Assembly (NCBI GenBank): GCA_016937725.1
Contig: JAFGVZ010000055.1
Location: 1-9,008 of the forward strand
Reading direction: 5' to 3'
Source of the DNA: Paracoccaceae bacterium
GTDB taxonomy: Bacteria > Pseudomonadota > Alphaproteobacteria > Rhodobacterales > Rhodobacteraceae
DNA: 9,008 bases
Shown piece by piece: positions 6,143-9,008 of this stretch. Under the pieces are notes generated by a model. That model saw only the letters and a list, made by a program, of their open reading frames with translations. It did not search any database and had not been told where the DNA came from. A program made the translations under genes and the position numbers. Every line of letters starts with the position of its first letter. Position 1 is the stretch's first letter.

Positions 6143-6727
6143 ATGAGCAGACCTTTTCTAGCCATCGCGCTTGCGGTGTTGTTGTCCGCATGCGGCGGCA
6201 AAGAATTTTCGGCCCCCCGCAACCTTGACGATGCCTGCGCCATGGCATCCGAGCGCCCGCGCTACTTCGCGGCCATGCGCGCGACAGAGCGCAAATGGGG
6301 CGTGCCGGTGCCGGTTCAGGCCGCGATTATCCATGCTGAAAGCCGTTTTATCGGCGATGCGCGCACCCCTGTGCGCTACGCGCTTGGGGTTATCCCGATG
6401 GGGCGGCAAAGTTCCGCAACAGGGTATAGCCAAGCGCTGGATGGCACATGGGACGAGTATCGCCGAGAGACAGGCAATCGCCGCGCTGACCGCACGGATA
6501 TTCGTGATGCGACCGATTTCGTCGGCTGGTATTCTAACAAGTCGCGCGAACGCAACGGCATTGCCCTGAATGACGCGCGCAACCTGTATTTGGCGTATCA
6601 CGACGGGCATACGGGCTTTGCGCGGGGAACATATAACGAAAAGCCGTGGCTTTTGGATGTCGCCAACCGCGTGGCGACCCGCGCGGTCATGTATGACCAA
6701 CAATTGCGCAATTGCCGCCGTTGGTAA
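6143..6727 (+). CDS. Lipoprotein lytic transglycosylase (SLT domain)
   Basis: The product is predicted to cleave the glycan backbone of peptidoglycan with formation of 1,6-anhydro-muramyl ends. The ATG at 6143 is chosen over an in-frame ATG at 6059 because GAGG lies 5 nt upstream and the protein then begins with a lipoprotein signal: hydrophobic 4-14 and lipobox L14-S-A-C17. Residues 41-70 form the SLT entry, with the likely catalytic Glu in A65-E66-S-R-F. G94-Y-S-Q-A-L-D-G-T-W (94-103) corresponds to the G-x-x-Q-x-x-x-x-T motif, and A151-Y-H-D-G-H-T-G-F matches the family's AY-N-x-G motif in variant form. C32 and C191 could form a disulfide. The 194-residue protein resembles a small Rhodobacteraceae SLT family and is not SltF as far as I can tell. 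It is divergent from motB; a role in making room for the motor is possible but unproven. Confidence 0.82.
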   Translation: MSRPFLAIALAVLLSACGGKEFSAPRNLDDACAMASERPRYFAAMRATERKWGVPVPVQAAIIHAESRFIGDARTPVRYALGVIPMGRQSSATGYSQALDGTWDEYRRETGNRRADRTDIRDATDFVGWYSNKSRERNGIALNDARNLYLAYHDGHTGFARGTYNEKPWLLDVANRVATRAVMYDQQLRNCRRW

Positions 6728-6762
6728 TTAGCCAAGCGCAAGGTGCAAAGCCACTGCGGCAA
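6704..6762. terminator. Inverted repeats over abutting convergent stops
   Basis: The two convergent genes end at 6727 and 6728 with no spacer, so any terminator must lie within coding sequence. TTGCCGC (6712-6718) pairs perfectly with GCGGCAA (6756-6762). Alternatively TTGCGC (6704-6709) pairs with GCGCAA (6736-6741), and TTGG (6721-6724) pairs with CCAA (6732-6735) around the stops. Such nested symmetric pairing could serve both directions. No T-tract follows, so this is only a candidate. Confidence 0.25.
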
Positions 6763-7291
6763 GGATGAGTGCGAACACCCGGTTGGCCAGTCGCGCATAG
6801 CTTGGTTTGGCCAACAGCGCATAACCTGCCAAGGTCCAGATCGCAAAGGCCAGCGCGTTGTTGAGGGTAAACACCGCCGCGACCTCGGCAATCTTGAAGG
6901 TGTTTGCGTCGGGGTAATGGGCAAAGAGTGCGGCCATGATCGCCCAAGCCTTTGGGTTCAGCGCCAGAAGGGCCGCGCCGTCCAGCATGCTTGCCCGGGC
7001 GGGCGGGGCGGACGGATTGGCCGCGCCTGCGCGCCACAGTTTCAGCGCCAGCCAAAGCATGTAAGCGCTGCCTGCAAGGCCAAGGGCGCGCATTAGCTCT
7101 GGTCCGGCCAGAACCATCAAACCCGCACCGGTGGCCAGTGCCGCTAGCAGCGTCGCCCCGTGATAGCCCCAGAATGCGGGCAATGCCGCACGCCAGCCCG
7201 CCCGTGCGCCGAGGGCGGCAAAGAACAGGTTGCCGGGGCCGGGGCTATAGGCCAGCGGAAACAGGAACAGCAGCAGTGTAAGCGTTGACAT
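6728..7291 (-). CDS. LysE/RhtB-family amino-acid exporter
   Basis: This is an inner-membrane exporter of the LysE/RhtB superfamily; the substrate (an amino acid or derivative) cannot be read from sequence. With the ATG at 7291 it has 187 residues, slightly short for the family (about 200-210). The signature S16-P-G-P-G-N (16-21) follows the first hydrophobic segment. Other family marks are G-S-A-Y-M-L-W-L-A-L-K-L-W-R (74-87), A-L-N-P-K-A-W near 110, and a hydrophobic C-terminal helix; five to six membrane segments are likely. An ATG two codons upstream (7297) is also possible: GGA lies 3 nt before that ATG and 9 nt before 7291. A longer in-frame extension to 7390 has no membrane character and is rejected. 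The gene converges with the transglycosylase gene and is divergent from pmbA, so it is probably a single-gene transcript. Confidence 0.85.
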   Translation of the reverse strand: MSTLTLLLFLFPLAYSPGPGNLFFAALGARAGWRAALPAFWGYHGATLLAALATGAGLMVLAGPELMRALGLAGSAYMLWLALKLWRAGAANPSAPPARASMLDGAALLALNPKAWAIMAALFAHYPDANTFKIAEVAAVFTLNNALAFAIWTLAGYALLAKPSYARLANRVFALILAAVALHLALG

Positions 7292-7441
7292 GGGCATGGG
7301 TCCATCCGGGGTGCACGCCAAGCCATAGCCTGTGCGCCATGCGCGTGCCGACACGAAAGCTGCGCAAAATGCACCCGTGCGGCATTTCAATTCGGGGCGG
7401 ATGGCACTAGATCAAGCGAAAGCGTTGAAAAGGATGTTCTT
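7292..7441. other. Divergent gap between the LysE-type gene and pmbA
   Basis: This 150-nt gap must hold promoters for both flanking genes. The only plus-strand candidate I find is TTCAAT (7386-7391), 16 nt, TAGATC (7408-7413), with a poor -10. AAGG (7430-7433), 8 nt before the pmbA ATG, is a clear ribosome site. I see no CtrA-like box, repeat or RNA gene here. Confidence 0.4.
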
Positions 7442-8803
7442 ATGGCCGCGACCGATCTGACCGCCCCGCTTGCCCCGTTGGCCCAAGCCATGCTGCGCGC
7501 CGCCAAAGAGGCCGGGGCCGATGCCGCCGACGCGCTCGCGCTGGATGGGCGGTCGGTGTCCATTGACGTTCGCAAGGGCGGGCTGGAGCAGGCGGAACGT
7601 TCGGAAGGGGTGGAAATCGGGCTGCGGGTATTCGTGGGCCAAAGGCAAGCCTGCATTTCGTCGTCCGACACGCGGCCCGAAACGCTGGCCGCGATGGCCA
7701 CGCGCGCCGTTGCCATGGCCCGCGAAGCCCCCGAGGACCCTTATGCAGGCTTGGCCGATAGCCGCCAATTGGCCATGCTGCGCAGCGCCGATGGGCTGGA
7801 CCTGTTCGACGCGACGCCAGAACCAGACCCGGCCAGCTTGCAAGAGGATGCGCGCCGCGCAGAGGCCGCGGCGCTGGCCGTGGCAGGCGTGACGCAAGTG
7901 CAATCTGCCTCTGCCGCCTATGGCCAGCAGGCGATCTGGCTGGCGGCGACCAACGGGTTCAGCGGCGGCTATGCCCGAAGCTCGCGCCATATCAGTTGCG
8001 TTGCCATCAGCGGCGAAGGCACGGCAATGGAACGGGACTGGTGCGCCGAGGGCCGCGTTTACCAAGCCGATCTGCCCAGCCCCGAATATGTCGGCCAACT
8101 CGCCGCCGAACGCGCGGTTGCCCGCCACGGTGCGCGCCGCCCCAAGACCGGCGCTTACCCGGTGCTTTACGACGAGCGCGTGGCCAGTGGCCTGATCGGA
8201 CATTTGGTATCGGCGATCAACGGAGCCTCCATCGCGCGCGGGTCTAGTTGGTTGCGGGGTGCCATGGGCGAGCAGGTCCTTCCCAAGGGGCTGTCGCTGA
8301 TCGAGAACCCGCACCGCCGCCGGACCAGCGCCTCGCGCCCCTTCGATGCCGAGGGTCTGCAAACCCGCGCGCGTGATCTGGTGGCGGATGGGGTGCTGCA
8401 AGGCTGGGTGATGGATCTGGCCTCTGCCCGCAAGCTGGGGATGGAGAGCACGGCAAATGCAATGCGCGGAACCTCTTCGCTGCCCAGCCCCGGCACGACC
8501 AACTGGGCGCTGACCCAAGGCGACCAAAGCCGCGACGAAATGATGGCCCAGATGGGCACAGGGCTGTTGGTCACATCGCTGATCGGGTCGACGATCAACC
8601 CCAACACAGGCGATTATTCGCGCGGGGCCAGCGGGTTTTGGGTGGAAAACGGCGAGATTGCCTATCCGGTCAACGAATGCACCATCGCGGGCAACCTGCG
8701 CGACATGTTGGGGCGGATCATCCCGGCCAATGACGCGCGCCCACACCTAAGCCATGTTGTGCCGTCGCTTTTGGTCGAGGGGATGACCCTTGCCGGCGAG
8801 TGA
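7442..8803 (+). CDS. pmbA: TldE/PmbA, metalloprotease TldD/E partner subunit
   Basis: PmbA (TldE) pairs with TldD to form a cytosolic protease that degrades unfolded peptides and, in enterobacteria, processes microcins and antitoxin CcdA. TldD carries the zinc HExxxH motif; none is visible here, which identifies this as the TldE-type subunit. The 453-residue length fits the family. An N-terminal domain covers about 10-80 with A-x-x-A-G-A-D-A-A-D-A and E-G-V-E-I-G-L-R-V-F-V-G. The C-terminal hallmark, M371-G-T-G-L-L-V-T-S-L-I-G-S-T-I-N-P-N-T-G-D-Y-S, is followed by R-G-A-S-G-F-W and G-E-I-A-Y-P-V (to 410). AAGG lies 8 nt before the ATG. The stop lies inside the start of the next gene (14-nt overlap), so the two are probably one transcript. 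tldD is not in the window. Confidence 0.94.
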   Translation: MAATDLTAPLAPLAQAMLRAAKEAGADAADALALDGRSVSIDVRKGGLEQAERSEGVEIGLRVFVGQRQACISSSDTRPETLAAMATRAVAMAREAPEDPYAGLADSRQLAMLRSADGLDLFDATPEPDPASLQEDARRAEAAALAVAGVTQVQSASAAYGQQAIWLAATNGFSGGYARSSRHISCVAISGEGTAMERDWCAEGRVYQADLPSPEYVGQLAAERAVARHGARRPKTGAYPVLYDERVASGLIGHLVSAINGASIARGSSWLRGAMGEQVLPKGLSLIENPHRRRTSASRPFDAEGLQTRARDLVADGVLQGWVMDLASARKLGMESTANAMRGTSSLPSPGTTNWALTQGDQSRDEMMAQMGTGLLVTSLIGSTINPNTGDYSRGASGFWVENGEIAYPVNECTIAGNLRDMLGRIIPANDARPHLSHVVPSLLVEGMTLAGE

Positions 8804-9008
8804 CTTTCTGGCGACTGATGACCTAGCCCTCGTCACGCAGGCAACAGAACTGGCAGGCCAAATCGCGCTGCGCCATTTTGGCCAGGCCCCGCGCGCATGG
8901 GACAAGGGTCAGGGCCAAGGCCCGGTGTCGGATGTCGATCTGGAAATTGACGCCGCCCTGCGCGATCTTCTGCTGGGCGCACGCCCCGATTACGGTTGGC
9001 TGTCCGAG
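8790..9008 (+). CDS. Inositol monophosphatase/CysQ-type phosphatase, partial (5' end only)
   Basis: Seventy-three codons are present before the window ends. The frame has a stop at 8784-8786, so the start is the TTG at 8790 (giving M-P-A-S-D); GAGGGG ends 7 nt before it. The frame overlaps pmbA by 14 nt. The fragment shows the Mg-dependent phosphatase N-terminus: A-x-E-L-A-G-Q-I-A-L-R-H-F (18-30), W38-D-K-G with G-P-V-S-D-V-D-L-E-I-D (44-54), the substrate-adjacent motif of this superfamily, and W70-L-S-E73, whose Glu is the usual first metal ligand. The W-D-K-G-x-G-Q-G-P-V-S-D style resembles the 3'(2'),5'-bisphosphate nucleotidase (CysQ) annotations of Rhodobacteraceae, which recycle PAP from sulfate assimilation. 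True inositol or other sugar phosphate substrates cannot be excluded. The DPIDGT motif lies beyond the end. Confidence 0.85.
   Translation, partial: MPASDFLATDDLALVTQATELAGQIALRHFGQAPRAWDKGQGQGPVSDVDLEIDAALRDLLLGARPDYGWLSE

Noticed and set aside
6350..6357. TTATCGGC (sigma28-like -10 on the minus strand)
   Set aside because: It is inside the transglycosylase coding sequence, has no matching -35, and is far from motB.
7292..7390. 33-codon N-terminal extension of the LysE-type protein
   Set aside because: The family starts just before its first membrane helix; the extension is Cys/Arg-rich and lacks a good ribosome site.
7412..8746. Long minus-strand open frame of 444 codons opposite pmbA
   Set aside because: It is Gly/Ala/Arg/His-rich with no family resemblance, mirrors the codons of a clear pmbA gene, and is typical of antisense frames in GC-rich DNA.

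Overview
This window looks like a chromosomal segment from an alphaproteobacterium of the Rhodobacteraceae (Rhodobacter/Roseobacter group). The DNA is GC-rich. The flagellar gene order motB-flgE-flgK-flgL-flgI, the alphaproteobacterial style of the proteins and the CtrA-like boxes all fit that group. The genus cannot be named from sequence alone.

Left part (about 1-5978, minus strand): five flagellar genes read right to left, motB (stator), flgE (hook), flgK and flgL (hook-filament junction) and flgI (P-ring). flgK-flgL-flgI are tightly packed: 1 nt separates flgK and flgL, and flgL and flgI share ATGA. flgE lies 30 nt upstream of flgK, and motB lies 71 nt upstream of flgE. Two CtrA-like boxes (TTAA-N7-TTAA with one mismatch each) lie upstream of motB and of flgE, each followed 9-11 nt later by GATAGY. 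This suggests two promoters under the cell-cycle/motility regulator CtrA. Together the genes make the periplasmic ring, hook and junction of the flagellum and its proton-driven stator. motA, flgH and the export genes are not in the window. Positions 1-231, beyond flgI, hold no gene I can support.

Middle (6143-7291): divergent from motB is a small lipoprotein lytic transglycosylase (plus strand). Its stop codon abuts, with no spacer, the stop codon of a LysE/RhtB-type exporter gene on the minus strand.

Right part (7442-9008, plus strand): pmbA/tldE, the non-catalytic-type partner of the TldD/TldE protease, overlaps by 14 nt a TTG-initiated gene for an inositol-monophosphatase/CysQ-type phosphatase that runs off the window end.

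No clearly new system is visible. The points most worth a second look are the paired CtrA-like promoters, a leader mini-ORF with an inverted repeat at flgE, an atypical peptidoglycan-binding motif in MotB, and the cell-wall lytic enzyme placed back to back with motB.
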